Positions 42,951 to 51,999 of a stretch of DNA of 64,000 nt are shown piece after piece. The DNA comes from Streptomyces diastatochromogenes. Lineage in GTDB: Bacteria; Actinomycetota; Actinomycetes; Streptomycetales; Streptomycetaceae. The stretch spans positions 124,001-188,000 of the forward strand of contig NZ_MCGQ01000029.1 of NCBI RefSeq assembly GCF_002242805.1, given 5' to 3'. Below the pieces are notes generated by a model that worked only from the letters and a program-made list of their open reading frames with translations, was not told where the DNA came from and did not search any database. Numbering within the stretch: position 1 is the stretch's first letter; the number at the start of each line of letters is the position of its first letter. Made by a program: the position numbers and the translations under genes.

Positions 42951-45877
42951 GGGGTGGCCAGGGACTCGATGAGGCGCAGTAGTTCATGGCTGAGGTCGAC
43001 CTTCACCCTGCGGTAGCCCGGGCGCATGCACAGGACCATGCCCAACAGCAGAAGGACGGCCACGGCCGCGACGGTCCAGTTGTCGAGCAGCGCCGAAAGG
43101 GCGAAGGCGGTGGAGAGAGACACACTGAGTGTTATCCACGTCAGCACCCCATAATCGACGCGCACTTCCGGATCCTCCATGGTCGCCAGGAGCAGGAAGC
43201 ACAGGGTAAAGCCCCCCAGGAGCACCGCCAGGCCGACCGTCGGCGCGATCCAGTGCGGGGACACGTTCCACGGATGCCAGCCGAGCAGTGCGGCGACGGA
43301 CCTGGCAATCGCTCCCAGTCCGGTGACCACGTACAGGGCAAGCCCCCACCAGACCGAGTCGGTCCACGCCGACTTCTTGCGGTCGGCCAGCTCGTCCCTG
43401 CTCCGCTCCCACATGGCCTTGGTGAGGTAGCCGGAAGTCAGCAGGACATTCAGTGTCTGCCGGGCCTCCCGGGGCGGCAGCCGGTCGATCAGCCACCCGC
43501 GCCAGTGAGGCAGTGCGTTGGCCCTCGTCATCTCGCGCACAACAGCTCTCTCAGCCCGCTGCCCTACCCGGACGTCCTCCACCGGGTCGGCCAGCAGCCC
43601 TGTCCACCGGTCGACCGGGCCTCCGATCCGGACGGGTGAGTCGGCCTGCGTATCCACGAGGGCGAGCGGTACGAGAATCCTGGGGTCGGGCTGGACATCA
43701 TCAGGCAGTGTGGCGTCGGGGTCGAGGGCGGTGTCGGACAGGCAGCGCGCCAGCATGCCGACGACTCTTGTCGTCTGGTCGTCGCCACGGCGTGTGAAGG
43801 GCTTCCACACCCACTCGAAGCGACCTTCGAGCCCCGTCTGCTGGATGCGCGCATCGCGGAACACTTCTTCGAGCCCGCGGTCACGCAGCAGATCAGCGAG
43901 ATACGCGTCAACGCCCGCGGCTTCGGGACCGTAATAGTCCATCGCGTTACACAGCGCCAGCGTCGCCTTCTCCGTGTGCACCCGCCACAGCACCCGGGCC
44001 ACCTGCCCCGAAAAGAACAGCTGCCTGTCCTCCAGGGCCAGCACCGCCAGATCCCCCATAGCCACCAGCGCCTCCTCCGCCCCCGGCAGCTCTGCTATCC
44101 CGTCCGCCAGGAACCGCGCCGCCTTCAGCACGTTCGTCGCCGCCAGCGCCCGTACCGCCATGCGCGCCCGCGCGGGGTTCGTCGTGTCCCGGGCCGCCGC
44201 GCACAGCAACTCGAACACCGCGACACCCCGCACCCGCCGCTGCGCCGCCACCACCCCGAACGCCGCCACCACCGCCTCCTGCTCCAGCGAGGCCGAGTCG
44301 TCTCCCAGCAGGGCGCCGAAGTGAGCGATGATCTCGTCCGCCAGGGAGTCCTCGATCAGCTGCGCGTCGGCCAGGCACTGGAAGGCCAGCAGGGGATCGA
44401 CGGCAAGGACCTCGCGGACCAGCGGAGTGCAGTCGCGGGGTTCCGCTCCGCACCACAGCCGGACGACCTCGCGCCAGACGTGCGGGTCGGCGCGGTACCG
44501 GTCCAGCAGGACGTCGGCCTGGACGGCCTTCGCCGCCAGGTACTCCTGGAGGGTCAGGTGGGCGAACTGGTAGCGCTCGCCGTTGTCGATGGCCAGCAGG
44601 AGGCCGCTGCGGTCGACGATCTCCGACAGGATGTCGTCGGTCTCCTCCACCGGACGGCCGAGGCGTTCCAGGACGGCGCCGACCTCCCGCCGTACCTTCT
44701 CGTACGGCATCGCCAGGCGGTCGTACGCGTCCGACGGCACGCTCTGCGCGGCCAGCGCGAGCTGTTGCAGGACCGCGCGCTTCAGCGTCGCCGGGAAGCG
44801 GCGGACCCGCTCCAGGTCGCGGTCCCGCAGCAGGCTGACCGTGACCTCGTTGTAGAAGTCGGCGCGGTTGTGGGGCAGGACCTGGTCGGTGCCCGCGTAC
44901 TCGTAGCTGTAGAGGTGGGCGATCATCGTCAGCAGCAGCGGGTTGCGGGCCAGGGGCTTCAGCTGGGGCGTGTCCCGCAGGGCTCCCAGCAGCTGCTCGA
45001 CCGTGTCCGGCGCCAGGTTCGGCGGCCAGGGCCAGCCGTGCAGGAAGCGCTGGATGAGGCGGTCGTCGAACTCCTCCACCAGGAGGACCGGGACGGCCTC
45101 CTGCGCGAACTCGCCCCGGTACACCGCCACCCGGCAGGTCACCACCGCACGACAGCGGTCGTACACCTTCATAAAGCGTCTGATCGCGGCGGCGACCCTC
45201 GGCCGCTGGGTCGTGGGGACCTCGTCCAGGCCGTCGAAGTACACCGCGAGGCGGCCTTCGTCGAGGGCCCGCTCCACCCAGGTGCGGGCGTTCGGGAAGT
45301 CGTGGTCGGCGAAGTGGTTGACGATGTGCGCGGTGATGTCGCCCGCGTCCAGGTCGACGGAGTGGAGGGAGAGCAGCACCGGGATGTCGGTCGGTGTGCC
45401 CAGGTCGACCCGGTGTCTGCGCCGAGGGTCGTACCAGGTGCGGCGCGCGGGCAGGTCGGGGCGGTAGCGCTCGCGGGCCCAGGCCAGCACGGTGTGCCGC
45501 AGGAGCATCGTCTTGCCCGCGCCGGGTACGCCGAGCACCACCGCCTGGCGGGACTCGTGCAGCGAGGCCGTGGCCTCCCGCTGTTCGGCGCCGAAGCCGG
45601 TGGCGGTGCGCAGCGGGACGTATACGGACGCCATGTCCATGGCCCGGTTCCTGGCCGGCTGGAAGGAGACGGAGAAGCTCCGGTGCCGTTCGTGCGTCTT
45701 GATCGTGTAGCGACGTAACGCCGTGCGGCGGAGCAGCGCGCTGCCGGCCAGGCGGCGGTAGAGTGCGGCGCCGGCCTTGTCCACCAGTCGTTTGAACCAG
45801 TCCTTGAGTTTGAGGAACAGAACCCCCAGGACGAAGGCGCCCACCGCCGGCAGCCACTGCCGCACCTGGTCCCCCAC
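42866..45877 (-). CDS. NACHT-domain STAND NTPase with membrane segments
   Basis: A 1003-residue protein. GTG 45877 with GGGGGA upstream is preferred to the frame's start at 46225, which runs through the sulfur promoter. A membrane helix (PAVGAFVLGVLFLKLKDWF) precedes the NACHT module: Walker A GVPGAGKT near residue 115, Walker B-type VYFDGLDEVP near 215, FxxR-like VVTCRVAVYRGEF and the winged-helix QFAHLTLQEYLAAKAV. Residues about 480-800 are HEAT/ARM-like helices, and three or four membrane helices lie near the C-terminus (TVGLAVLLGGFTLCFLLLAT among them). NACHT proteins often act in phage defence (Avs, bNACHT), but these membrane ends could equally indicate a signalling protein. No effector domain is visible. 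Confidence 0.8.
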   Translation of the reverse strand: MGDQVRQWLPAVGAFVLGVLFLKLKDWFKRLVDKAGAALYRRLAGSALLRRTALRRYTIKTHERHRSFSVSFQPARNRAMDMASVYVPLRTATGFGAEQREATASLHESRQAVVLGVPGAGKTMLLRHTVLAWARERYRPDLPARRTWYDPRRRHRVDLGTPTDIPVLLSLHSVDLDAGDITAHIVNHFADHDFPNARTWVERALDEGRLAVYFDGLDEVPTTQRPRVAAAIRRFMKVYDRCRAVVTCRVAVYRGEFAQEAVPVLLVEEFDDRLIQRFLHGWPWPPNLAPDTVEQLLGALRDTPQLKPLARNPLLLTMIAHLYSYEYAGTDQVLPHNRADFYNEVTVSLLRDRDLERVRRFPATLKRAVLQQLALAAQSVPSDAYDRLAMPYEKVRREVGAVLERLGRPVEETDDILSEIVDRSGLLLAIDNGERYQFAHLTLQEYLAAKAVQADVLLDRYRADPHVWREVVRLWCGAEPRDCTPLVREVLAVDPLLAFQCLADAQLIEDSLADEIIAHFGALLGDDSASLEQEAVVAAFGVVAAQRRVRGVAVFELLCAAARDTTNPARARMAVRALAATNVLKAARFLADGIAELPGAEEALVAMGDLAVLALEDRQLFFSGQVARVLWRVHTEKATLALCNAMDYYGPEAAGVDAYLADLLRDRGLEEVFRDARIQQTGLEGRFEWVWKPFTRRGDDQTTRVVGMLARCLSDTALDPDATLPDDVQPDPRILVPLALVDTQADSPVRIGGPVDRWTGLLADPVEDVRVGQRAERAVVREMTRANALPHWRGWLIDRLPPREARQTLNVLLTSGYLTKAMWERSRDELADRKKSAWTDSVWWGLALYVVTGLGAIARSVAALLGWHPWNVSPHWIAPTVGLAVLLGGFTLCFLLLATMEDPEVRVDYGVLTWITLSVSLSTAFALSALLDNWTVAAVAVLLLLGMVLCMRPGYRRVKVDLSHELLRLIESLATPYAPGQGPGVSTSASSSTFVSNSLNPRR

Positions 45878-46084
45878 GGCCCGTCCCCCGTTCGCCGTCC
45901 CAGTCCCTGGATCGGCAGGATAGGGGCGGAGTTGTCCGGGTGTCCCAGGTTCGGACACAGCTTGCGGGACGGTTCTGACGCTACGTACGAGACGCACATC
46001 ACAGTGTCCCGCCATTCGAGACAGCCATGTCCAGTATGCGGATAACAGTGGACTGCCCAGAGATCCCCGTGACACGCTTCCGTC

Positions 46085-46168
46085 ATGTCTGGAACTGGAA
46101 TTGCCTTGGTGAGTCGGCGGCACGTCGACCTCGGCCGCATGTCCAGCGCCATCTGTCCGGCGAGCTGA
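46085..46168 (+). CDS. Cysteine-sensing leader peptide for the sulfur operon
   Basis: A 27-codon open frame ends SRRHVDLGRMSSAICPAS with a Cys codon three codons before the last sense codon. This pattern (RRHVDL.RMSSAIC) is known from Streptomyces leader peptides placed upstream of sulfite reductase and sulfur-uptake genes. Ribosome stalling at the Cys codon under cysteine shortage probably controls the operon. There is no strong ribosome site. It stands 124 bases before the sulfite reductase start, with a hairpin between them. Confidence 0.8.
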   Translation: MSGTGIALVSRRHVDLGRMSSAICPAS

Positions 46169-46219
46169 CCGCCCCAGCACCGCCGACCTCCCCGTACTTG
46201 ATCCCTGCTGCGCAAGGAC

Positions 46220-46241
46220 GCGCACGCATGCCCGCGTGCGC
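46220..46241 (+). promoter_or_regulatory. Candidate attenuator hairpin after the leader peptide
   Basis: GCGCACGC and GCGTGCGC form a perfect 8-bp stem around the loop ATGCCC. It lies between the leader peptide and sulfite reductase, where a transcriptional or translational attenuation structure is expected. No U-tract follows. Confidence 0.4.
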
Positions 46242-46292
46242 GCGTATGCGCAGGTCAGAGCCGCTTACCGCCTGTCCGAAGGACGTAGAACC

Positions 46293-47990
46293 ATGGCCGC
46301 CACCCCGCAGAACCCAGCCGCGTCCGCGCCCCGCCGCAAGGTGAGTCGTCACCGCGGTGAGGGTCAGTGGGCCGCGGGGCACTTCACCCCGCTCAACGGC
46401 AACGAGCAGTTCAAGAAGGACGACGACGGTCTCAATGTGCGGACACGCATTGAGACGATCTACTCCAAGCGCGGCTTCGACTCCATCGACCCCAACGACC
46501 TGCGCGGGCGGATGCGCTGGTGGGGGCTGTACACCCAGCGTCGGCCCGGGATCGACGGCGGCAAGACCGCGATCCTGGAGCCGGAGGAGCTGGACGACGA
46601 GTACTTCATGCTGCGGGTGCGGATCGACGGCGGGCGGCTGTCGACGCAGCAGCTGCGGGTGGTCGGCGAGATCTCGCAGGAGTTCGCGCGCGGCACCGCG
46701 GACATCACCGACCGGCAGAACGTGCAGTTCCACTGGATCCGCATCGAGGACGTCCCGGAGATCTGGGAGCGCCTGGAGGCCGTCGGCCTGTCCACCACCG
46801 AGGCCTGCGGTGACACGCCCCGCGTGATCCTTGGCTCCCCGGTCGCCGGCATCGCCGCGGACGAGATCATCGACGGCACCCCGGCCGTCGAGGAGATCCA
46901 CCGCCGGATCGTCGGCAACCCGGCCTTCTCGAACCTGCCCCGCAAGTTCAAGTCCGCGGTCTCCGGCTCGCCGCTGCTGGACGTGGCGCACGAGATCAAC
47001 GACATCGCGTTCGTCGGCGTGGTCCACCCCGAGCACGGCCCCGGCTTCGACCTGTGGGTCGGCGGCGGCCTGTCCACCAACCCGAAGATCGGTGTGCGGC
47101 TCGGCGCCTGGGTGCCGCTGGACGAGGTCCCGGACGTCTACGAGGGCGTCATCTCGATCTTCCGCGACTACGGCTACCGGCGCCTGCGCACCCGTGCCCG
47201 GCTGAAGTTCCTGGTCGCCGACTGGGGTGCGGAGAAGTTCCGGCAGGTGCTGGAGGACGAGTACCTGAAGCGCACGCTGGTCGACGGTCCGGCGCCCGCG
47301 CAGCCCGTTGCGCGCTGGCGCGACCACGTCGGTGTGCACCAGCAGCAGGACGGGCGTTTCTACGTCGGGTTCGCGCCGCGCGTCGGCCGGGTCGACGGCA
47401 CCCTGCTGACCAAGATCGCCGACCTCGCCGAGGCGCACGGCTCGGGCCGGGTCCGTACCACCGTCGAGCAGAAGATGATCGTGCTGGACGTCGAGGAGGC
47501 GCAGGTCGAGTCCCTGGTGGCCGGTCTCGAGGCCCTGGACCTGAGCGTCAGCCCGTCGCCGTTCCGGCGCGGCACGATGGCCTGCACCGGCATCGAGTTC
47601 TGCAAGCTCGCCATCGTGGAGACGAAGGCGCGCGGCATCTCGCTGATCGACGAACTCGAGCGCCGCCTCCCGGAGTTCGACGAGCCGCTCACCATCAACA
47701 TCAACGGCTGCCCGAACGCCTGCGCCCGTATCCAGGTGGCGGACATCGGTCTCAAGGGGCAGCTGGTCGTCGACGACAAGGGCGAGCAGGTCGAGGGCTT
47801 CCAGGTGCACCTCGGTGGCGCGCTGGGCCTGGAGGCCGGCTTCGGCCGCAAGGTCCGCGGTCTGAAGGTCACCTCGGAGGAGCTGCCCGACTACGTCGAG
47901 CGCGTCCTGAAGCGCTACCAGGCGGAGCGCGAGGACGGCGAGCGGTTCGCCACCTGGGCTGCGCGCGCTTCGGAAGAGGCCCTGTCATGA
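46293..47990 (+). CDS. sir: Ferredoxin-type sulfite reductase (Sir)
   Basis: A 565-residue enzyme of the nitrite/sulfite reductase family. It reduces sulfite to sulfide with six electrons from ferredoxin, using siroheme coupled to a 4Fe-4S cluster. The cluster cysteines are visible in MACTGIEFCKLAIVETK and NINGCPNACARIQVADIG. Nearby are the two repeated substrate domains (TDRQNVQFHWIRIEDVPEIW and FYVGFAPRVGRVDGTLLTKI). Its place before APS reductase favours sulfite over nitrite. GAAGGA precedes ATG 46293; the upstream ATG 46236 overlaps the hairpin. Its stop overlaps the next start (ATGA). It is controlled by the upstream leader peptide. Confidence 0.9.
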   Translation: MAATPQNPAASAPRRKVSRHRGEGQWAAGHFTPLNGNEQFKKDDDGLNVRTRIETIYSKRGFDSIDPNDLRGRMRWWGLYTQRRPGIDGGKTAILEPEELDDEYFMLRVRIDGGRLSTQQLRVVGEISQEFARGTADITDRQNVQFHWIRIEDVPEIWERLEAVGLSTTEACGDTPRVILGSPVAGIAADEIIDGTPAVEEIHRRIVGNPAFSNLPRKFKSAVSGSPLLDVAHEINDIAFVGVVHPEHGPGFDLWVGGGLSTNPKIGVRLGAWVPLDEVPDVYEGVISIFRDYGYRRLRTRARLKFLVADWGAEKFRQVLEDEYLKRTLVDGPAPAQPVARWRDHVGVHQQQDGRFYVGFAPRVGRVDGTLLTKIADLAEAHGSGRVRTTVEQKMIVLDVEEAQVESLVAGLEALDLSVSPSPFRRGTMACTGIEFCKLAIVETKARGISLIDELERRLPEFDEPLTININGCPNACARIQVADIGLKGQLVVDDKGEQVEGFQVHLGGALGLEAGFGRKVRGLKVTSEELPDYVERVLKRYQAEREDGERFATWAARASEEALS

Positions 47991-48169
47991 GCGAGCGGGC
48001 CGCACCTTTCTACTGCCCCTACTGCGGTGACGAGGACCTGCGTCCGAGCGAGCAGGGTCATGGCGCCTGGGAATGCGGGTCGTGCAACCGCGCATTCCAG
48101 CTGAAGTTCCTCGGGCTGCTCGCCCGGGGGCTTCAGCGAGCCGACAACGGAGGGGATGACCGGATATGA
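47987..48169 (+). CDS. Small zinc-ribbon protein
   Basis: A 60-residue protein whose start overlaps the sulfite reductase stop (ATGA) and whose end overlaps the APS reductase start. Two CxxC pairs (FYCPYCGDED and WECGSCNRAF) make a zinc ribbon or rubredoxin-like metal site. It is a regular member of actinobacterial sulfur loci between sir and cysH, with unknown role; it could pass electrons or protect the reductases. Confidence 0.8.
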   Translation: MSERAAPFYCPYCGDEDLRPSEQGHGAWECGSCNRAFQLKFLGLLARGLQRADNGGDDRI

Positions 48170-48876
48170 CGACGGCTCAGGAACAGCGTACGACCGAGGA
48201 GTTGAAGCAGCTCGCCGAGCAGGCGGGCCGGGACCTGGAGGACGCCTCCGCCCTGGAGATCCTCCAGTGGGCGGTGGACACCTTCGGCAAGCGGTTCTGC
48301 GTCACCTCCTCCATGGAGGACGCGGTGGTCGCCCATCTGGCCTCCCGCGTGCTGAAGGGTGTGGACGTCGTCTTCCTCGACACCGGCTACCACTTCCCGG
48401 AGACCATCGGCACCCGGGACGCCGTCGAGGCCGTGATGGACGTCAACGTCATCACCCTCACGCCGAAGCAGACGGTCGCCGAGCAGGACGCCCAGTACGG
48501 CCCGAAGCTGCACGACCGCGACCCCGACCTGTGCTGCGCGTTGCGCAAGGTCCAGCCGCTCGAAGAGGGGCTGAAGGGCTACCAGGCGTGGGCGACCGGC
48601 CTGCGCCGCGACGAGTCCCCGACCCGGGCGAACACCCCGGTGGTCGACTGGGACGAGAAGCGGCAGAAGGTCAAGATCTCCCCGATCGCCCGCTGGACCC
48701 AGGACGACGTGGACGCCTACGTCACCGAGCACGGCGTCCTGACCAACCCGTTGCTGATGGACGGCTACGCCTCCGTCGGGTGCGCCCCGTGCACCCGCAG
48801 GGTCCTGGAGGGCGAGGACGCGCGCGCCGGCCGCTGGGCGGGCCGGGCCAAGACCGAGTGCGGGCTGCACGGATGA
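48166..48876 (+). CDS. cysH: APS reductase (assimilatory, CysH)
   Basis: A 236-residue enzyme that reduces adenylyl-sulfate to sulfite. The PP-loop SSMEDAVVAHLASRVL and FLDTGYHFPET are present. Four cysteines in the pattern CC (DLCCALRKVQPLEE) plus CxxC (GCAPCTRRVL) bind a 4Fe-4S cluster, which marks it as an APS reductase and not a PAPS-specific one. The catalytic Cys is in the C-terminal ECGLHG. Its start and stop each overlap neighbouring genes (ATGA). The product sulfite goes to Sir. Confidence 0.9.
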   Translation: MTTAQEQRTTEELKQLAEQAGRDLEDASALEILQWAVDTFGKRFCVTSSMEDAVVAHLASRVLKGVDVVFLDTGYHFPETIGTRDAVEAVMDVNVITLTPKQTVAEQDAQYGPKLHDRDPDLCCALRKVQPLEEGLKGYQAWATGLRRDESPTRANTPVVDWDEKRQKVKISPIARWTQDDVDAYVTEHGVLTNPLLMDGYASVGCAPCTRRVLEGEDARAGRWAGRAKTECGLHG

Positions 48877-48971
48877 CGGCGCCCACAGCTACCCACACCT
48901 CGCCCACAGTTCCGGCTGTTACTGCTCTTACCGCTGTTACCGAAGCGACCACTGCGACCCAGGAGAACCAC

Positions 48972-49508
48972 GTGACCACCGGAGCCACCGTCTGGCTCAC
49001 GGGTCTGCCGAGCGCCGGCAAGACCACCATCGCGTACGAGCTGGCCGGCCGGCTGCGTGCCGAGGGCCACCGTGTCGAGGTGCTCGACGGCGACGAGATC
49101 CGCGAGTTCATCTCGGCGGGCCTCGGCTTCAGCCGCGAGGACCGGCACACCAACGTGCAGCGCATCGGCTTCGTCGCCGAGCTGCTGGCCCGTAACGGCG
49201 TCAAGGCGCTCGTCCCGGTGATCGCGCCGTACGCGGACAGCCGCGAGGCGGTGCGGGGGCGGCACGCGCAGAACGGGACGTCGTACCTGGAGATCCATGT
49301 GGCGACCCCGGTCGAGGTGTGCTCGGTGCGGGACGTGAAGGGGCTGTACGCCAAGCAGGCCGCGGGCGAACTGTCGGGGCTGACGGGGGTCGACGACCCC
49401 TACGAGGAGCCCGAGACGCCCGATCTGCGGATCGAGTCGCAGCACCAGACCGTGCAGGAGTCCGCGGCCGCGGTCCACGCGCTGCTCACCGAAAGGGGAC
49501 TGGCATGA
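48972..49508 (+). CDS. cysC: Adenylyl-sulfate kinase (CysC)
   Basis: A 178-residue kinase phosphorylating APS to PAPS. The P-loop GLPSAGKTT is near residue 11, followed by LDGDEIREFISAGLGFSRED, the family block for APS binding, and VIAPYADSREAVRG. GTG 48972 is chosen for its AGGAG six bases upstream and because it starts at the domain. The ATG at 48873 overlaps the cysH stop and would add 33 Thr/Ala-rich residues not seen in the family. Because the reductase uses APS, the PAPS from this kinase may serve sulfotransferases. Confidence 0.85.
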   Translation: MTTGATVWLTGLPSAGKTTIAYELAGRLRAEGHRVEVLDGDEIREFISAGLGFSREDRHTNVQRIGFVAELLARNGVKALVPVIAPYADSREAVRGRHAQNGTSYLEIHVATPVEVCSVRDVKGLYAKQAAGELSGLTGVDDPYEEPETPDLRIESQHQTVQESAAAVHALLTERGLA

Positions 49509-50440
49509 CGACCGTCGCCACGGTCGAGGAGGGTACGGCCAACCCGTACGCCCTCTCCCACCTGGACGCCCTCGAGTCCGAGGCGGTGCACATCTTCCGC
49601 GAGGTGGCGGGCGAGTTCGAGAACCCGGTGATCCTTTTCTCCGGTGGCAAGGACTCCATCGTCATGCTGCACCTCGCGCTGAAGGCGTTCGCCCCGGCCG
49701 CGGTCCCCTTCTCGCTGCTCCATGTGGACACGGGACACAACTTCCCCGAGGTGCTGGAGTACCGGGACCGTGTGGTCGCCGCACATGGGCTGCGCCTCCA
49801 TGTGGCCTCCGTACAGGACTACATCGACCGCGGTGTGCTGAAGGAACGTGCCGACGGCACCCGCAACCCGCTGCAGACGCTCCCGCTGACGGAGAAGATC
49901 CAGAGCGAGAAGTTCGACGCGGTCTTCGGCGGCGGCCGGCGCGACGAGGAGAAGGCCCGGGCCAAGGAGCGCGTCTTCTCGCTGCGGGACGAGTTCTCCC
50001 AGTGGGACCCGCGCCGCCAGCGGCCCGAGCTGTGGAACCTGTACAACGGCCGGCACGCTCCCGGCGAGCACGTCCGGGTCTTCCCGCTGTCCAACTGGAC
50101 CGAGCTGGACGTCTGGCAGTACATCACCCGCGAGGGCATCGAGCTGCCGGAGATCTACTTCGCGCACGAGCGCGAGGTGTTCCAGCGGGCCGGCATGTGG
50201 CTGACGGCGGGCGAGTGGGGCGGCCCGAAGGAGTCCGAGACCGTCGAGAAGCGCCTGGTCCGCTACCGGACCGTCGGTGACATGTCCTGCACGGGCGCCG
50301 TCGACTCCGACGCGACCACGCTGGACGCCGTCATCGCCGAGATCGCCGCCTCCCGGCTCACCGAGCGCGGCGCCACCCGCGCCGACGACAAGCTCTCCGA
50401 GGCCGCGATGGAAGACCGTAAGCGCGAGGGGTACTTCTAA
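49505..50440 (+). CDS. cysD: Sulfate adenylyltransferase subunit CysD
   Basis: A 311-residue PP-loop protein, the AMP-forming subunit of ATP sulfurylase. The loop is FSGGKDSIVML near residue 46, followed by LLHVDTGHNFPEVLEYRD; FGGGRRDEEKARAKERVFSL and FPLSNWTELDVWQY are highly conserved CysD blocks. It pairs with the GTPase CysN in the next gene to make APS from sulfate and ATP. ATG 49505 overlaps the cysC stop (ATGA); AAAGGGGAC upstream is the ribosome site. Confidence 0.95.
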   Translation: MTTVATVEEGTANPYALSHLDALESEAVHIFREVAGEFENPVILFSGGKDSIVMLHLALKAFAPAAVPFSLLHVDTGHNFPEVLEYRDRVVAAHGLRLHVASVQDYIDRGVLKERADGTRNPLQTLPLTEKIQSEKFDAVFGGGRRDEEKARAKERVFSLRDEFSQWDPRRQRPELWNLYNGRHAPGEHVRVFPLSNWTELDVWQYITREGIELPEIYFAHEREVFQRAGMWLTAGEWGGPKESETVEKRLVRYRTVGDMSCTGAVDSDATTLDAVIAEIAASRLTERGATRADDKLSEAAMEDRKREGYF

Positions 50441-50442
50441 GC

Positions 50443-51777
50443 ATGAGCACGACCACGACCGAGGCGCTCTCGGCCACCACCCTGCTGCGGTTCGCCACCG
50501 CCGGCTCCGTCGACGACGGCAAGTCCACGCTCGTCGGACGGCTGCTGCACGACTCCAAGTCGGTCCTCGTCGACCAGCTGGAGGCCGTGGAGCGCGCCTC
50601 GGCCAGCCGCGGCCAGGACGCCCCCGACCTCGCGCTGCTCACCGACGGCCTGCGCGCCGAGCGCGAGCAGGGCATCACCATCGACGTGGCGTACCGCTAC
50701 TTCGCGACGCCCCGCCGCCGGTTCATCCTCGCCGACACCCCGGGCCATGTGCAGTACACCCGCAACATGGTCACCGGCGCCTCGACGGCCGAGCTGACGG
50801 TGGTCCTGGTCGACGCCCGCAACGGCGTGGTCGAGCAGACCCGCCGGCACGCGGCGATCGCCGCGCTGCTGCGCGTGCCGCACGTGGTCCTCGCGGTCAA
50901 CAAGATGGACCTGGTCGAGTACCAGGAGTCCGTGTTCGCCGCGATCGCCGAGGAGTTCACGGCGTACGCGACCGAGCTGGGCGTCCCCGAGGTCACCGCG
51001 ATCCCGATCTCGGCGCTCGCCGGCGACAACGTGGTGGAGCCGTCCGCCAACATGGACTGGTACGGCGGCCCGACCGTCCTGGAGCACCTGGAGACCGTCC
51101 CGGTCAGCCACGACCTGGCGCACTGCCACGCCCGGCTGCCCGTGCAGTACGTGATCCGTCCGCAGACCGCCGAGCACCCGGACTACCGGGGCTACGCGGG
51201 CCAGATCGCGGCGGGTACCTTCCGGGTCGGCGACCCGGTCACGATCCTGCCCTCCGGTCGTACGACGACGATCTCCGGCATCGACCTGCTCGGCGAGCCG
51301 GTCGACGTGGCCTGGACGACGCAGTCGGTGACCGTCCTGCTGACGGACGACATCGACGTGTCGCGCGGCGACCTGATCGTGCCGACCAAGGACGCGCCGG
51401 CCACCACGCAGGACGTGGAGGCCACCGTCTGCCACGTCGCCGACCAGCCGCTGACCGTCGGCCACCGGGTGCTGCTCAAGCACGGCACCCGCACGGTCAA
51501 GGCGATCGTCAAGGACATCCCGTCCCGTCTCACGCTCGACGACCTGTCCCTGCACCCGCACCCGGGACAGCTCATCGCCAACGACATCGGCCGCGTGAAG
51601 ATCCGCACCGCGGAGCCGCTGCCGGTGGACTCGTACGCCGACTCGCGGCGCACGGGCTCGTTCATCCTGATCGACCCGAACGACGGCACCACGCTCACCG
51701 CGGGCATGGTCGGCGAGTCGTTCGCCTCCCCGGAGCCGGTCAAGGACGAGGCCGAGAACGACGGGTGGGACTTCTGA
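50443..51777 (+). CDS. cysN: Sulfate adenylyltransferase subunit CysN (GTPase)
   Basis: A 444-residue EF-Tu-like GTPase. G1 is AGSVDDGKSTLVGRLL, the switch/G3 is ADTPGHVQYTRNM, G4 is AVNKMD, and domains II and III follow with IAAGTFRVGDPVTILPSGRT. GTP hydrolysis drives APS formation by CysD, which is just upstream (two bases apart). Length fits stand-alone CysN with no fused CysC. It is the last of the contiguous sulfate-activation genes. Confidence 0.95.
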   Translation: MSTTTTEALSATTLLRFATAGSVDDGKSTLVGRLLHDSKSVLVDQLEAVERASASRGQDAPDLALLTDGLRAEREQGITIDVAYRYFATPRRRFILADTPGHVQYTRNMVTGASTAELTVVLVDARNGVVEQTRRHAAIAALLRVPHVVLAVNKMDLVEYQESVFAAIAEEFTAYATELGVPEVTAIPISALAGDNVVEPSANMDWYGGPTVLEHLETVPVSHDLAHCHARLPVQYVIRPQTAEHPDYRGYAGQIAAGTFRVGDPVTILPSGRTTTISGIDLLGEPVDVAWTTQSVTVLLTDDIDVSRGDLIVPTKDAPATTQDVEATVCHVADQPLTVGHRVLLKHGTRTVKAIVKDIPSRLTLDDLSLHPHPGQLIANDIGRVKIRTAEPLPVDSYADSRRTGSFILIDPNDGTTLTAGMVGESFASPEPVKDEAENDGWDF

Positions 51778-51778
51778 C

Positions 51779-51883
51779 ATGAACCCGTACGACTTCTACT
51801 CCACGTTCGCGAAGGAGGGCGGCCGCGTCGGCAGCGGCGACCTCGGCAGCGGGCAGGGCGGAGTGGCGCGATGTGTGCGTTGA
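51779..51883 (+). CDS. Possible 34-residue ORF between cysN and the ABC transporter
   Basis: ATG 51779 begins one base after the cysN stop and reads NPYDFYSTFAKEGGRVGSGD, then ends with GGVARCVR. The spacing suits a coupled gene, but the chain is Gly-rich and has no recognisable family. A second short frame at 51871-51960 (starting MCALTYAHCLRALTPHRRKR) overlaps it. Either may be a leader for the following importer or a chance frame. Confidence 0.35.
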   Translation: MNPYDFYSTFAKEGGRVGSGDLGSGQGGVARCVR

Positions 51884-51999
51884 CGTACGCGCACTGCCTG
51901 CGCGCCCTCACCCCCCACCGCCGTAAACGAAGACCTGCCGATCTCCCGGCCACGACCTGAAAGACCGTGACCGCCGGGCCAACGAGAGGAACACCTCCC

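Noticed and set aside
48873..48971. Earlier ATG start for the APS kinase overlapping the cysH stop
   Set aside because: It would add a Thr/Ala-rich tail without family support; AGGAG precedes GTG 48972. It stays possible.
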